From: an uncultured Bacteroidales bacterium
Lineage (GTDB): Bacteria > Bacteroidota > Bacteroidia > Bacteroidales > Muribaculaceae
NCBI GenBank assembly: GCA_949289215.1
Contig: CASENC010000024.1
Span: 30,760-94,759 of the forward strand
Reading direction: 5' to 3'
Length of the DNA stretch: 64,000 bases
Shown: piece by piece, positions 45,589 through 54,059 of the stretch
Position numbering within the stretch: the stretch's first letter is position 1
Layout of the letters: each line of letters begins with the position of its first letter
Notes under the pieces: generated by a model
What the model was told of the DNA's origin: nothing
The model's database searches: none
The model's input: the letters and a program-made list of their open reading frames with translations, nothing else
Made by a program: the position numbers and the translations under genes

Positions 45589-46014
45589 ATGGGAAGAATT
45601 TTATCAATCGACTTCGGACGCAAGCGCACGGGCATTGCCGCCACCGATACGCTGAAGATTGTGGCCAACGGACTTACTACTGTGCCAACGGCTCAGGTTA
45701 TCGACTTTTTGAAAAAATATATGGCCACCGAGGTGGTGGAACTGATAGTGGTGGGACTGCCACGACAGATGAACGGGGAGCCGAGTGAAAGCACAAGGTA
45801 CCTGAAACCGTTCCTCGACAGGCTGCGAAAAGAATTGCCTGCCGTGCCGGTGGAAATGTTTGACGAGCGATTCACTTCAACGCTTGCCCACCGCTCGATG
45901 CTCGACGGCGGCATGAAGAAGATGGACCGCCGCGACAAGGCCATAGTTGACACCATAGCAGCCACCATCATCCTCAACGACTACCTGCAAAGCCGCCAAT
46001 ACCAAAACCGATAG
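45589..46014 (+). CDS. ruvX: Holliday junction resolvase-like YqgF/RuvX
   Basis: 141 aa, RNase H fold. Motifs: ILSIDFGRKRTGIA with Asp8, VVGLPRQMNGEPSE, MFDERFTS with the conserved Asp-Glu-Arg, and KAIVDTIAATIIL with the final Asp. YqgF proteins act in processing of 16S rRNA ends and have been called Holliday junction resolvases; the choice between roles is not made by the sequence. First gene of a plus-strand unit, 4 bp before the Ntn-hydrolase gene. Confidence 0.9.
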   Translation: MGRILSIDFGRKRTGIAATDTLKIVANGLTTVPTAQVIDFLKKYMATEVVELIVVGLPRQMNGEPSESTRYLKPFLDRLRKELPAVPVEMFDERFTSTLAHRSMLDGGMKKMDRRDKAIVDTIAATIILNDYLQSRQYQNR

Positions 46015-46018
46015 ACTA

Positions 46019-47131
46019 ATGAAATGCTTTTATGTAGTGCTATACTTGGTGATTGCCTGCACTGTGGCGGCGGAGGCCTGCACTTCGGCCATCGTTTCGG
46101 GGCGGGTGACTGCCAACGGCCGACCGCTGCTGTGGAAACACCGCGACACAAGCCGACAGAACAACAAGGTGGAACGCATTGCCGCCACCGACTCAACATA
46201 TGAATACGTGGCACTGTTCAATGCCGAAGATACCTTGTGCCGCGAGGCTTGGATAGGATATAATTCGCAAGGGTTTGCCGTGATGAACACTGCCGTATAT
46301 AACCTAAAGGATGATACGGTGACCGGGATGGACCGCGAAGGATTGCTGATGACCGAGGCTTTGCGCCGGTGCACTACGGTCGATGATTTTGAGCAGTTAC
46401 TGTGCTGCCTGCCAAAACCACTCGGCGTGGAGGCAAACTTCGGAGTTATCGATGCCCGGGGAAACGGTGCTTACTTCGAGACCGACAATTGGAATTACAG
46501 GAAATATGACCTTGCCGATGCTCCCGACGGGGTGCTTGTGCGGACAAACTACGCCCACAGCGGACGCAGAGGCGAAGGGAAAGGACACACTCGCGAAGCA
46601 AATGCACTGCAACTGCTAAAGCCGCATATAACCTACCGCGACATATCGGCCGAATTGCTCACCGAGACGCTTTCACGCAGCTTTTACAGCAGCCGCCGGG
46701 GCAAGGATTACACCCACAGCGAAACCACCCTGCAAGCCGACCAGGAGTTTATCCCTCGCCCCACTTCATGTGCCACGGTAGTGGTTGAAGGTGTGGCAAC
46801 AGGAGAAAACCCGTTGTTGACAACGATGTGGGTAGGACTTGGTTATCCGCCGTGTTCTGAAATACGTGCGGCATGGCTCGGTGACAACGGAGTGCCCGAT
46901 GAATTGCGTGGCACAGGGCGCAACGGCCACTCGCCGCTATGCGACGCCGCCATCGCTCGCAAGGACAAAGCATTCTCCGCAAAAGGCGAAATCGACATAA
47001 GCAAATTATACAACAAGCGCGGCACCGGCTATTGCCAATTGCTATTAACACGCAACAAGGAGGCATATCGCCGCGGATATGAAATCATCGGCCGCAAACG
47101 CAGTCAGCTACATGGGAACTCAGAGCATTAA
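46019..47131 (+). CDS. Exported C45/Ntn-hydrolase-like protein
   Basis: 370 aa. A signal peptide (MKCFYVVLYLVIACTVAAEA) precedes Cys21 in CTSAIVSGR. Cleavage there would leave an N-terminal cysteine nucleophile, as in penicillin V acylase, bile-salt hydrolase and acyl-transferase (C45/C69-like) Ntn enzymes. NGRPLLWKHRDTS (about 33-45) and FAVMNTAVYN and GVLVRTNY further on agree with that fold. Substrate unknown: amide or peptide hydrolysis in the periplasm is the likely reaction. It is cotranscribed with ruvX and overlaps the next gene's start. Confidence 0.75.
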   Translation: MKCFYVVLYLVIACTVAAEACTSAIVSGRVTANGRPLLWKHRDTSRQNNKVERIAATDSTYEYVALFNAEDTLCREAWIGYNSQGFAVMNTAVYNLKDDTVTGMDREGLLMTEALRRCTTVDDFEQLLCCLPKPLGVEANFGVIDARGNGAYFETDNWNYRKYDLADAPDGVLVRTNYAHSGRRGEGKGHTREANALQLLKPHITYRDISAELLTETLSRSFYSSRRGKDYTHSETTLQADQEFIPRPTSCATVVVEGVATGENPLLTTMWVGLGYPPCSEIRAAWLGDNGVPDELRGTGRNGHSPLCDAAIARKDKAFSAKGEIDISKLYNKRGTGYCQLLLTRNKEAYRRGYEIIGRKRSQLHGNSEH

Positions 47132-47633
47132 ATTACGTGACGTTTACATCACGCAAGGCACTTTCGGCCACATTCTGCTGTATAGGCATCTGCGCCGTAA
47201 ATGGTGGGCATATGCTGCACCCATAACATTGTGCGCAGCCATGTCGTTTTTCGACATTCGCTTCCTGCTTGTTGCGTTGATGATGATATTTATCATGGTA
47301 CCCATGGCACTGCTGCTTGTTTACATCAACCACGGCCTCGACCCGGTAAACCGTTACAACATAATGCGCAAGGAGCTTATTGCCGATACCGACGGGCTGA
47401 CACTTGTCATGGATGAAGAATATGGCATGAAAAATCGCATAGCCACATTCGGCCTGAACGAAATCGGCAACCACACCACCTGCGCACACTGCTTGTTGCT
47501 CAATCTGCGACAATCAAGGCACCGTTTCATGGCAATCCCTTTAGCTACATTCGCCAACGAGCAGCAACTGCGCTCATTCATCGACATATGTCACAGGAAC
47601 GGCACTGAAACCGAAACGCAGGCCGAGCGATAA
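47112..47633 (+). CDS. Small inner-membrane protein, possibly YcxB-like
   Basis: About 173 aa from ATG 47112 (MGTQSIKLRDVYITQGTFG); an ATG at 47079 is also in frame, and both overlap the preceding gene (20 or 53 bp). Two adjacent membrane helices (about 34-75: WWAYAAPITLCAAMSFF, FLLVALMMIFIMVPMALLL) are followed by a soluble beta-rich domain. RFMAIPLATFANEQQLRSFI at the C-terminus recalls the end of YcxB-like domains. Role unknown. Its 3' end overlaps a decayed minus-strand reading frame by about 43 bp. Confidence 0.65.
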   Translation: MGTQSIKLRDVYITQGTFGHILLYRHLRRKWWAYAAPITLCAAMSFFDIRFLLVALMMIFIMVPMALLLVYINHGLDPVNRYNIMRKELIADTDGLTLVMDEEYGMKNRIATFGLNEIGNHTTCAHCLLLNLRQSRHRFMAIPLATFANEQQLRSFIDICHRNGTETETQAER

Positions 47634-47906
47634 TCCACTCCGCACCACGACGTAAAAACGCCCACCGAAACCAAGTCGAAAACACTCACCGAATTCTTAT
47701 GGCGCAACGGCGGCAACAACTTAAGCAGCAAGCGCGGTGACTGCCATGTGATACCGGCCATGGCATAACGATCGCAAGTGGAATAGGCATAACTGTCGAG
47801 CAGCACAAAACTGTCTGGAAAGCCACGCGACACCGCTAAATGTGTACGGCAGTGCGCAAAGCCAACAAACCGACACAAGCAGCAACAAAATCACCCGGCG
47901 ACTCAT
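47591..47906 (-). pseudogene. Decayed outer-membrane protein gene (N-terminal signal joined out of frame to a barrel C-terminus)
   Basis: The ATG at 47906 starts MSRRVILLLLVSVCWLCALP, a normal signal peptide, but the frame soon becomes implausible and stops at 47721. In another frame the same strand encodes SFVLLDSYAYSTCDRYAMAG followed by ITWQSPRLLLKLLPPLRHKN and ends VGVFTSWCGVDYRSACVSVS then VPFL. That looks like the C-terminus of a DUF5686-like beta-barrel. The simplest reading is a large internal deletion plus frameshift. The product, if any, is non-functional. Confidence 0.4.
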
Positions 47907-47918
47907 AGGCGAAAATCA

Positions 47919-47958
47919 AATAGGGTATTGACACGGATAACCGTGTCAATACCCTATT
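47919..47958 (-). terminator. trxA terminator (18-bp perfect stem)
   Basis: AATAGGGTATTGACACGG, loop of four, and its exact complement, beginning 13 bp after the trxA stop; tail TTTGATTTTCG on the minus strand. Confidence 0.85.
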
Positions 47959-47971
47959 CAGCCAAAACGCA

Positions 47972-48289
47972 TTACAGCAATTCCTTCAACCGGGCTTCGA
48001 TTTCTGCCTTGGGTTGTGCACCCACCATGCGTTCACCCACCGGCTTGCCGTCTTTGAAAAACAATAACGTAGGAATATTGCGGATACCGTATTCGGTGGT
48101 AAGGTCGTTACCATCTTCCACATTATACTTCCCGATGAGTATGCGACCTTCATATTCGGCTGCCAGTTCGTCAATAACAGGTGCCAAGCGTTTGCACGGT
48201 ACGCACCAAGTTGCCCAAAAGTCAATTACAACCGGCTTGCCCGATTGTATTTCTTGGGCAGCGTTGTCGTCGGTAAAAACAAATGCCAT
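47972..48289 (-). CDS. trxA: Thioredoxin
   Basis: 105 aa. Complete thioredoxin fold: VIDFWATWCVPCKRLAPVID carries the redox site, NVEDGNDLTTEYGIRNIPTL the cis-proline (IP). The active site reads WCVPC instead of the usual WCGPC; the change at the residue after the first Cys should alter the redox potential. It is 24 bp after dnaE on the same strand, so the two may be cotranscribed, ending at the hairpin at 47919-47958. Confidence 0.93.
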   Translation of the reverse strand: MAFVFTDDNAAQEIQSGKPVVIDFWATWCVPCKRLAPVIDELAAEYEGRILIGKYNVEDGNDLTTEYGIRNIPTLLFFKDGKPVGERMVGAQPKAEIEARLKELL

Positions 48290-48313
48290 AGTTTTCTGTA
48301 ATTTAATGTGTTA

Positions 48314-51300
48314 TTAATTAATTGTGAAATTTATTTCTTCGGAATTCAGTTTGTTGATGAGTTGCCGCGTGATGGGTATCTTATAACGTGACAGCAACTG
48401 CACATTGCGATGATTTCGTTCATCACAAATGACGAAGTACAAGTCACTGCGATTCTCGGTCGATTGTGTGAGGTACGACTTGAGCATATTCACCAATGAG
48501 GCATTGATGACGGCTTCGGGCAACTTCATGGTGATGCTACGCAACAACTTGCCTTTAACGTTCTCAAGCAGTTCGATCGATGTGATATTAAAATCCACAC
48601 GACCGTTGTACTTATTCTTCTGGTAAGCGCCGCGCACCATTATTGGGGTACCTATCACACCGAATTTGCCGTAGTTTATGAAATTGTTTCCAAACAAGAA
48701 AAACTCGGTGGTACCCGAATAATCTTCCATCTTCAATATGCCGTAATTGGTGCCGCGTTTCGACGGTTTCACGTCGTAACCCACCACGATTCCGCCAAAC
48801 GAAAGTTCCTTATCAAGCATATCCGATTTGTCTTTCAAGTCCTTGATGCGTGTATTGCACCCATATTCTATCTCCACATAGAACGGATCGAGCGGATGCG
48901 CCGAGAGGTACATACCCACCAATTCACGCTCCTTTTCAAGTTTCAAGATATTAGGCCACTTGGGTGCGTGCGGTATGGCAGGACGCGAAGTTTCCACAAT
49001 CTCGTCACCACCAAATAACGAAGTCACCTGCGACTGCTTGTCAAACTGGAACTTTTGCCCATATCGCATTATTACCTCCGAAAAAGTCTCACCCTTGGCA
49101 TTCTTCTCAAAAAAGTCTTCACGGGAAACCTCTTCAAAACAGTCAAACGCCCCCGACAGAGCAAGAGCTTCAAGTGTCTTGCGGTTGCAACTCGACAGGT
49201 TTACACGTTCCACGAAATCGAAAATCGACTTATATGGGCCATTTGCTTTACGCTCGTCGATAATTGCATTTACGGCATTGATTCCCACACTTTTAATACC
49301 TGCAAGACCAAAGCGGATATCTCCACGCTTATTGGCACTGAACGAAACATAACTTTCATTTATATCCGGGCCCTTAACCTCGATACGCATCGACTTGCAC
49401 TCGTCCATGAATTTGGTGAGCTTATCGATATCGCTCAGGTTACGGCTTAGAACTGCAGCCATATATTCCGACGGGTAATTAGCCTTCAAGTAAGCCGTCT
49501 GGAATGCCACCCAGCTATAACACGTGGCATGGCTCTTGTTAAAGGCGTATGAGGCAAATTTCTCCCAGTCGTGCCATATTTTTTCAAGCACATCGCGGTT
49601 ATACCCGCGTTCCTCCCCGCCGTCAAGGAACTTGGGCTTAAGTTTCATCAACTTGTCGATTTGCTTTTTACCCATAGCCTTGCGCAGCACGTCACTCTCA
49701 CCACGTGTGAAACCGGCGAGCAGACGCGACAGCAACATCACCTGCTCCTGATAAACGGTGATGCCATACGTGTCTTTCAAGTATTTTTCCATCACCGGTA
49801 TATCATATTCGATAGGCTTCTCTCCCCTTTTGCGCTTGATGAAATCGGGGATATAATCCATAGGCCCCGGGCGGTAAAGGGCATTCATGGCAATCAAGTC
49901 CTCGAAAGTACTCGGTTGCAACTCTATAAGATACTTCTGCATTCCGGCCGACTCGAACTGGAATGTGCCCACGGTACGCCCCTCGCAATACAGCTTATAC
50001 GTCTTGGGATCATTGATGTCGATACCGCTTATATCAATATCGATACCACGCGTTTCCTTTATATTTTCAAGAGCTTCCTTGATAATCGACAATGTTTTCA
50101 ACCCCAGGAAGTCCATTTTTATAAGTCCGGTCGATTCAATCACGCTGCCCTCATACTGGGTCACAAGCATCTTGTTGCCATCCTTGTCGGGAGCTGTGCT
50201 CACAGGCACCCAGTCGGTGATGTCATCGCGACCTATAATCACACCGCAAGCATGTACACCGGTATTCCGCACATTGCCTTCGAGAGCTTCGGCATATTTG
50301 ATGGTTTCCACAACAGTCGCATTGGGATTGTTGAGTTCGGCCTGGAACTCGGGGAAACATTTCAAGCAATTCTTAATGGTAATTTTATATTTCTTTCCCT
50401 TGTCATCTTCGGGCATATCATTGGGCTTGCTCGGAATGAACTTGGCAAGGCGGTCGCTTTCAGGCAAAGGCAGTTCCTCCACCCTCGCAACATCCTTTAT
50501 TGCCATCTTGGCCGCCATTGTACCATATGTGATGATATGCGCCACCTTCTCAGCTCCGTATTTGTCGGTAACATACTTCAGCACTTTCGCGCGCCCGTCA
50601 TCGTCAAAGTCGATATCGATATCGGGCAATGATATACGATCGGGATTAAGGAAACGCTCAAACAGCAAGTCATATTTAATAGGGTCGATTTGTGTAATAC
50701 CCAAGCAATATGCCACGGCCGAACCTGCAGCCGAGCCACGTCCCGGCCCCACCGAAACACCCATCTCACGGGCAGCCTTGATAAAATCTTGCACAATAAG
50801 GAAATAACCCGGGAACCCCATGTTCTTTATCGTATCAAGCTCAAAATCAATCCGCTCACGGTGCTCCTCGTCAAGTTCATCTTTCCACAACCGTTTTGCG
50901 CCCTCATACACAAGGTATCGCAAATAATCGTTATTGTCGGTAAATCCATCAGGCAACGGGAAATTCGGCAAAATCGGGTCATGGTCGATGGAATAAAACT
51001 CAGTCTTGTCGAGCAATTCAAGAGTGTTGCTCAACGCCTCGGGGAAATCACTGAAAATCTCATTCATCTCCTCCTGCGTCTTCATCCACTCTTGTTTTGA
51101 ATAAAGCATACGCTTGGGATCGTTCAATGCTTTACCCGTCGATACGCATATAAGCCTGTCATGGGCTTCGGCATCGGTCTCGTTAACAAAATGCACGTCA
51201 TTGGTACATACGAGTTTTATGCCAAGCTCTTCCGAGAACTGCTTCAACACGGCATTCACCTCCTGTTGCAAGGGGAAAGTTTCGTGGTTGGCACGCGCCA

Positions 51301-51964
51301 CAGTGGCTTTATGGCGTTGCAATTCAAGATAGTAATCATCGCCAAACACACTTTTGAACCACTTGGCCGACTCCCGTGCTTCATCTATTTGCCCGTTTAA
51401 AATCAATTTAGGGATTTCTCCGCCCAAGCAGGCCGAACATATCATAAGCCCCTCGCGATGACGCTCAAGTTCTTCCTTGTCGGTACGTGGGTGCGAATAA
51501 AACCCGTCGGTCCATGCCTTTGAAACGAGCTTTACAAGGTTATGGTAACCTTTGAGATTCTTTGCAAGCACTATCAAGTGACGACCCGTGTCGTGTTTCG
51601 ACGTGCGATCATACAGCGTCTTCTCGGCCACATACATCTCACAGCCAAATATGGGCTTGAACAGCCGGGCCTGCGCCTCGGATATTTGCCGTTTCAGTTC
51701 CTCGACAGCGGCTGCATCCACGGTTTCGGCATTCTCGGCTTCGGCCAACTGTTTTTTCAGGTCTTTTATTTCCTTGTTGGTGCCTGAATTCACCGAGTTG
51801 CAATAGTTATAGAACTCCTTTATGCCAAACATATTACCATGGTCGGTAAGTGCAATGCCCCTCATGCCGTTGGCAATGGCTTTGTCAACAAGAGCTTTAA
51901 TCGAGGCCTGGCCATCGAGCACAGAATATTGTGAATGTACGTGAAGGTGAATAAACGGTTGCAT
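48314..51964 (-). CDS. dnaE: DNA polymerase III alpha subunit
   Basis: 1216 aa from the ATG at 51962-51964, preceded by AGGAGAA 8 nt upstream. The N-terminal PHP domain begins IHLHVHSQYS (metal-binding His 6, 8, 10). The palm has GPGRGSAAGS and catalytic PDIDIDFDDDGR. GVHACGVIIG, LYRPGPMDYIP, then the tandem helix-hairpin-helix region (IRFGLAGIKSVG) and an OB-fold near 985-1075 follow. Residues about 60-101 hold a charged Ala/Glu/Lys-rich coiled-coil insert (KEIKDLKKQLAEAENAE...) inside the PHP domain. Catalytic subunit of the replicase. Confidence 0.96.
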   Translation of the reverse strand: MQPFIHLHVHSQYSVLDGQASIKALVDKAIANGMRGIALTDHGNMFGIKEFYNYCNSVNSGTNKEIKDLKKQLAEAENAETVDAAAVEELKRQISEAQARLFKPIFGCEMYVAEKTLYDRTSKHDTGRHLIVLAKNLKGYHNLVKLVSKAWTDGFYSHPRTDKEELERHREGLMICSACLGGEIPKLILNGQIDEARESAKWFKSVFGDDYYLELQRHKATVARANHETFPLQQEVNAVLKQFSEELGIKLVCTNDVHFVNETDAEAHDRLICVSTGKALNDPKRMLYSKQEWMKTQEEMNEIFSDFPEALSNTLELLDKTEFYSIDHDPILPNFPLPDGFTDNNDYLRYLVYEGAKRLWKDELDEEHRERIDFELDTIKNMGFPGYFLIVQDFIKAAREMGVSVGPGRGSAAGSAVAYCLGITQIDPIKYDLLFERFLNPDRISLPDIDIDFDDDGRAKVLKYVTDKYGAEKVAHIITYGTMAAKMAIKDVARVEELPLPESDRLAKFIPSKPNDMPEDDKGKKYKITIKNCLKCFPEFQAELNNPNATVVETIKYAEALEGNVRNTGVHACGVIIGRDDITDWVPVSTAPDKDGNKMLVTQYEGSVIESTGLIKMDFLGLKTLSIIKEALENIKETRGIDIDISGIDINDPKTYKLYCEGRTVGTFQFESAGMQKYLIELQPSTFEDLIAMNALYRPGPMDYIPDFIKRKRGEKPIEYDIPVMEKYLKDTYGITVYQEQVMLLSRLLAGFTRGESDVLRKAMGKKQIDKLMKLKPKFLDGGEERGYNRDVLEKIWHDWEKFASYAFNKSHATCYSWVAFQTAYLKANYPSEYMAAVLSRNLSDIDKLTKFMDECKSMRIEVKGPDINESYVSFSANKRGDIRFGLAGIKSVGINAVNAIIDERKANGPYKSIFDFVERVNLSSCNRKTLEALALSGAFDCFEEVSREDFFEKNAKGETFSEVIMRYGQKFQFDKQSQVTSLFGGDEIVETSRPAIPHAPKWPNILKLEKERELVGMYLSAHPLDPFYVEIEYGCNTRIKDLKDKSDMLDKELSFGGIVVGYDVKPSKRGTNYGILKMEDYSGTTEFFLFGNNFINYGKFGVIGTPIMVRGAYQKNKYNGRVDFNITSIELLENVKGKLLRSITMKLPEAVINASLVNMLKSYLTQSTENRSDLYFVICDERNHRNVQLLSRYKIPITRQLINKLNSEEINFTIN

Positions 51965-51993
51965 AGTGTGGTTTCTCCTCAAGATTTCGTCCG

Positions 51994-52023
51994 TAAAATT
52001 ACTAAATCCCCATTACTTGCAAA
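51994..52023 (-). promoter_or_regulatory. dnaE promoter
   Basis: Minus strand TTTG (52020-52023), 18-nt spacer, TAATTTTA (51994-52001). Confidence 0.5.
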
Positions 52024-52121
52024 ACTCTTTCAACCTAAACTTATTAACAATAAATTAATAACCTGCTAACCACGACATTACGCCACCGTCAAACTTATAA
52101 TTGAAACCTGTGTATATGATT

Positions 52122-52152
52122 TATGTTTTTTGCCGGGGAAGTGTTAACTTTG
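52122..52152 (+). promoter_or_regulatory. Promoter of the thioesterase-dprA operon
   Basis: TATG (52122-52125), 19-nt spacer, TAACTTTG (52145-52152). It places the start of transcription near 52158 and supports the CDS start at 52173 over the longer frame. Confidence 0.5.
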
Positions 52153-52172
52153 CCAATCAAAACTGTAATGCA

Positions 52173-52574
52173 ATGCACGAATACATATTTTCACTTGAAA
52201 TGGAAGTGCGCGATTATGAAATCGACAGCGAAGGCATAGTCAACAATGCCAACTACCTGCACTACCTTGAACATACGCGCCACGCATTTTGCCGCCACGC
52301 AGGGTTCTCATTCAAACAAATGCAACAACGCGGCATAATCCCCGTGCTGAACCGCGTGGAAATCGATTACAAGACACCCTTACGCAGCGGCGACACCATG
52401 GTAAGCCGCCTGTGGATAGAAATGAAGGGGGTGAGGTTCATCTTCCATCAAGACATTTTCAACAAAGAAACCGGGCAGCAGGCCGTAGCGGCAGTGGTGA
52501 GCTGCGTTTGCCTTGAAAACGGAAAACTTTCAAGGGGAGAAGCCATTGCCGAAGCATTCAAGAATTATTTCTGA
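52173..52574 (+). CDS. Acyl-CoA thioesterase, YbgC/FadM hot-dog family
   Basis: 133 aa. Starting MHEYIFSLEMEVRDYEID, the family motif RDYEIDSEGIVNNANYLHYL has the catalytic Asp and the Gly-x-Val-x-Asn pattern of 4-hydroxybenzoyl-CoA thioesterase-like proteins; EHTRHAF and NRVEIDYKTPLRSGD follow. It hydrolyses acyl-CoA thioesters, with chain preference unknown. A longer open frame begins at 52101, but the promoter at 52122-52152 lies within it. The next gene, dprA, follows with 4 bp between stop and GTG. Confidence 0.88.
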   Translation: MHEYIFSLEMEVRDYEIDSEGIVNNANYLHYLEHTRHAFCRHAGFSFKQMQQRGIIPVLNRVEIDYKTPLRSGDTMVSRLWIEMKGVRFIFHQDIFNKETGQQAVAAVVSCVCLENGKLSRGEAIAEAFKNYF

Positions 52575-52578
52575 AACC

Positions 52579-53703
52579 GTGGAGTGCGAATTACTTAAAT
52601 ACCGCATGGCTTTGGCTTCGGTGCGGGGAATGGGCATAGAATTAGCCCAACGCCTGCTTGATGTGCTGCCCGATGAAGCCTCGTTTTTCTCAATTGACAG
52701 CAAGAATCTGGGACGGCTGTTGCAAACAAGCAACAAAATTATCGATGGCGACTACCGTCGCCAATTACTCAAAGCTGCCGAAGAAGAAATAAAATTTGTC
52801 AACGACAATGGCATATCGGTAACTTATTTCACCGAACCCGATTTTCCCGCACGGTTACTGAATGCCCCCGACGCACCTATATTATTATATAGCCGCGGAC
52901 GGTGCAACCTGAACCGCAGCAAAGTGGTCAGCATAGTCGGAACACGCCATGCCACACCTTACGGAACTCGATTTTGCGAAATGCTTGTTGCCGACCTTGC
53001 AAAACATTTCAAAAAAGACTTGATTGTGATTAGCGGGCTTGCCTATGGAATCGACATCGCGGCACACCGTGCAGCATTGCGCGAAGGGGTGACGACTGCA
53101 GCCGTCCTTGCGCACGGGCTCAACACCATATACCCTGCCATGCACCGCAGTACCGCAAACGAAATCATCAGCAGCGGCGGAGCATTACTGACCGACTACA
53201 CGTCGCACGACTACATCAGCCGAGCCAACTTCCTCGCCCGCAACCGCATAGTGGCAGCCCTTGCCGATTGCACGATAGTCGTGGAATCGGCCGAAAAAGG
53301 CGGAGCTATGGTGACTGCATCAATAGCCTCAAGCTACAACCGCGACGTATTTGCCTTGCCCGGACGATACACCGACCCGTATTCTGCCGGATGCAATCAT
53401 CTTATAAGCCGCAATATAGCTTCAATGCTTAACTCAAGCGAAGACCTCTTAAAGGCCATGCAATGGGAACATTCCGAAAACGACAAACCGTCGGGACGCC
53501 AACGAGAATTATTCCCCGAACTTTCAGCCGAAGAACAACAAATTCTCAATTATTTAAAACAGCAAGGAGAAAATATGGTACACATCAATGCTATCTATTC
53601 GGCACTGAAGATACCCATGTCGCAACTGTTGGGAATGCTTATCGACCTTGAATTTAAAGGGATAGTGACTCCAGCCCCGGGCAATAAGTATTCGGTGACA
53701 TGA
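52579..53703 (+). CDS. dprA: DNA-processing protein DprA
   Basis: About 374 aa if GTG at 52579 is the start (VECELLKYRMALASVRGMG); ATG at 52606 is a shorter choice, and upstream sequence is within the thioesterase gene. An N-terminal helix-hairpin-helix region (about 8-70) leads to the Rossmann fold with VSIVGTRHATPYG, ISGLAYGIDIAAH, SSGGALLTDY, RNRIVAALADCTIVVES and GNHLI-like GCNHLISR. A C-terminal winged helix (about 320-374) ends it. DprA loads RecA on incoming single-stranded DNA in transformation, though many non-competent bacteria keep it. Confidence 0.9.
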   Translation: MECELLKYRMALASVRGMGIELAQRLLDVLPDEASFFSIDSKNLGRLLQTSNKIIDGDYRRQLLKAAEEEIKFVNDNGISVTYFTEPDFPARLLNAPDAPILLYSRGRCNLNRSKVVSIVGTRHATPYGTRFCEMLVADLAKHFKKDLIVISGLAYGIDIAAHRAALREGVTTAAVLAHGLNTIYPAMHRSTANEIISSGGALLTDYTSHDYISRANFLARNRIVAALADCTIVVESAEKGGAMVTASIASSYNRDVFALPGRYTDPYSAGCNHLISRNIASMLNSSEDLLKAMQWEHSENDKPSGRQRELFPELSAEEQQILNYLKQQGENMVHINAIYSALKIPMSQLLGMLIDLEFKGIVTPAPGNKYSVT

Positions 53704-53751
53704 CAACCGGGCGCAATTGAAGAAATTTTTCATTATTTTCTATCTGAAATA

Positions 53752-53783
53752 TTTGGAAAATCAGAATATTCATATTACATTTG
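53752..53783 (+). promoter_or_regulatory. Promoter of the plus-strand candidate RNA
   Basis: TTTG (53752-53755), 20-nt spacer, TACATTTG (53776-53783): an exact match. It is 49 bp beyond the dprA stop, so it starts a separate transcript at about 53789. Confidence 0.6.
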
Positions 53784-53788
53784 CATTA

Positions 53789-54025
53789 CAAAGATGATAA
53801 ATACCACATCAAAGTAGATTGGGAAACTCATCAAATTTTAATGAAATGCCGAGACAATCTTCTTATTCCAATGGCGGGCCGCATTCCGCAAGGAATTGTC
53901 CTCCGGGGCACGGCGGATTACAAAGGAGGGAAGACCTCAAAACCTGATTATCGGAGTTTCATCGCATCCTTTGGTGTGGCTAATATACGGGAGCTGTTTG
54001 GCATCATGCCTTGCAGCTCCTTTTT
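53789..54025 (+). ncRNA. Candidate structured noncoding RNA downstream of dprA
   Basis: About 237 nt between a consensus promoter and a strong intrinsic terminator. Pairing seen by eye: GAAACTC (53823-53829) with GAGTTTC (53954-53960) closes a large domain. Inside it GACAAT (53853-53858) pairs with ATTGTC (53895-53900), TTCC with GGAA, and GCGG (53874-53877) with CCGC (53886-53889). The frame open through the terminator encodes an unconvincing 116-aa product; a 7-codon ORF (MINTTSK) begins near the 5' end. It does not look like RNase P RNA, SRP RNA or tmRNA. Family unknown. Confidence 0.45.
53990..54025 (+). terminator. Terminator of the plus-strand candidate RNA
   Basis: GGAGCTG (53990-53996) and CAGCTCC (54014-54020) with an inner GGCA/TGCC helix, followed by TTTTTC. 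Confidence 0.85.
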
Positions 54026-54059
54026 CTATATCTTATGTGTGGCACTTATCGATAGTATT

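Noticed and set aside
45191-45607. 138-codon minus-strand ORF upstream of ruvX with a repeated KISARREQKQ peptide
   Set aside because: The peptide repeat simply reflects the 29-bp DNA repeat read in the same frame twice; the ORF crosses the exporter promoter and covers the ruvX start.
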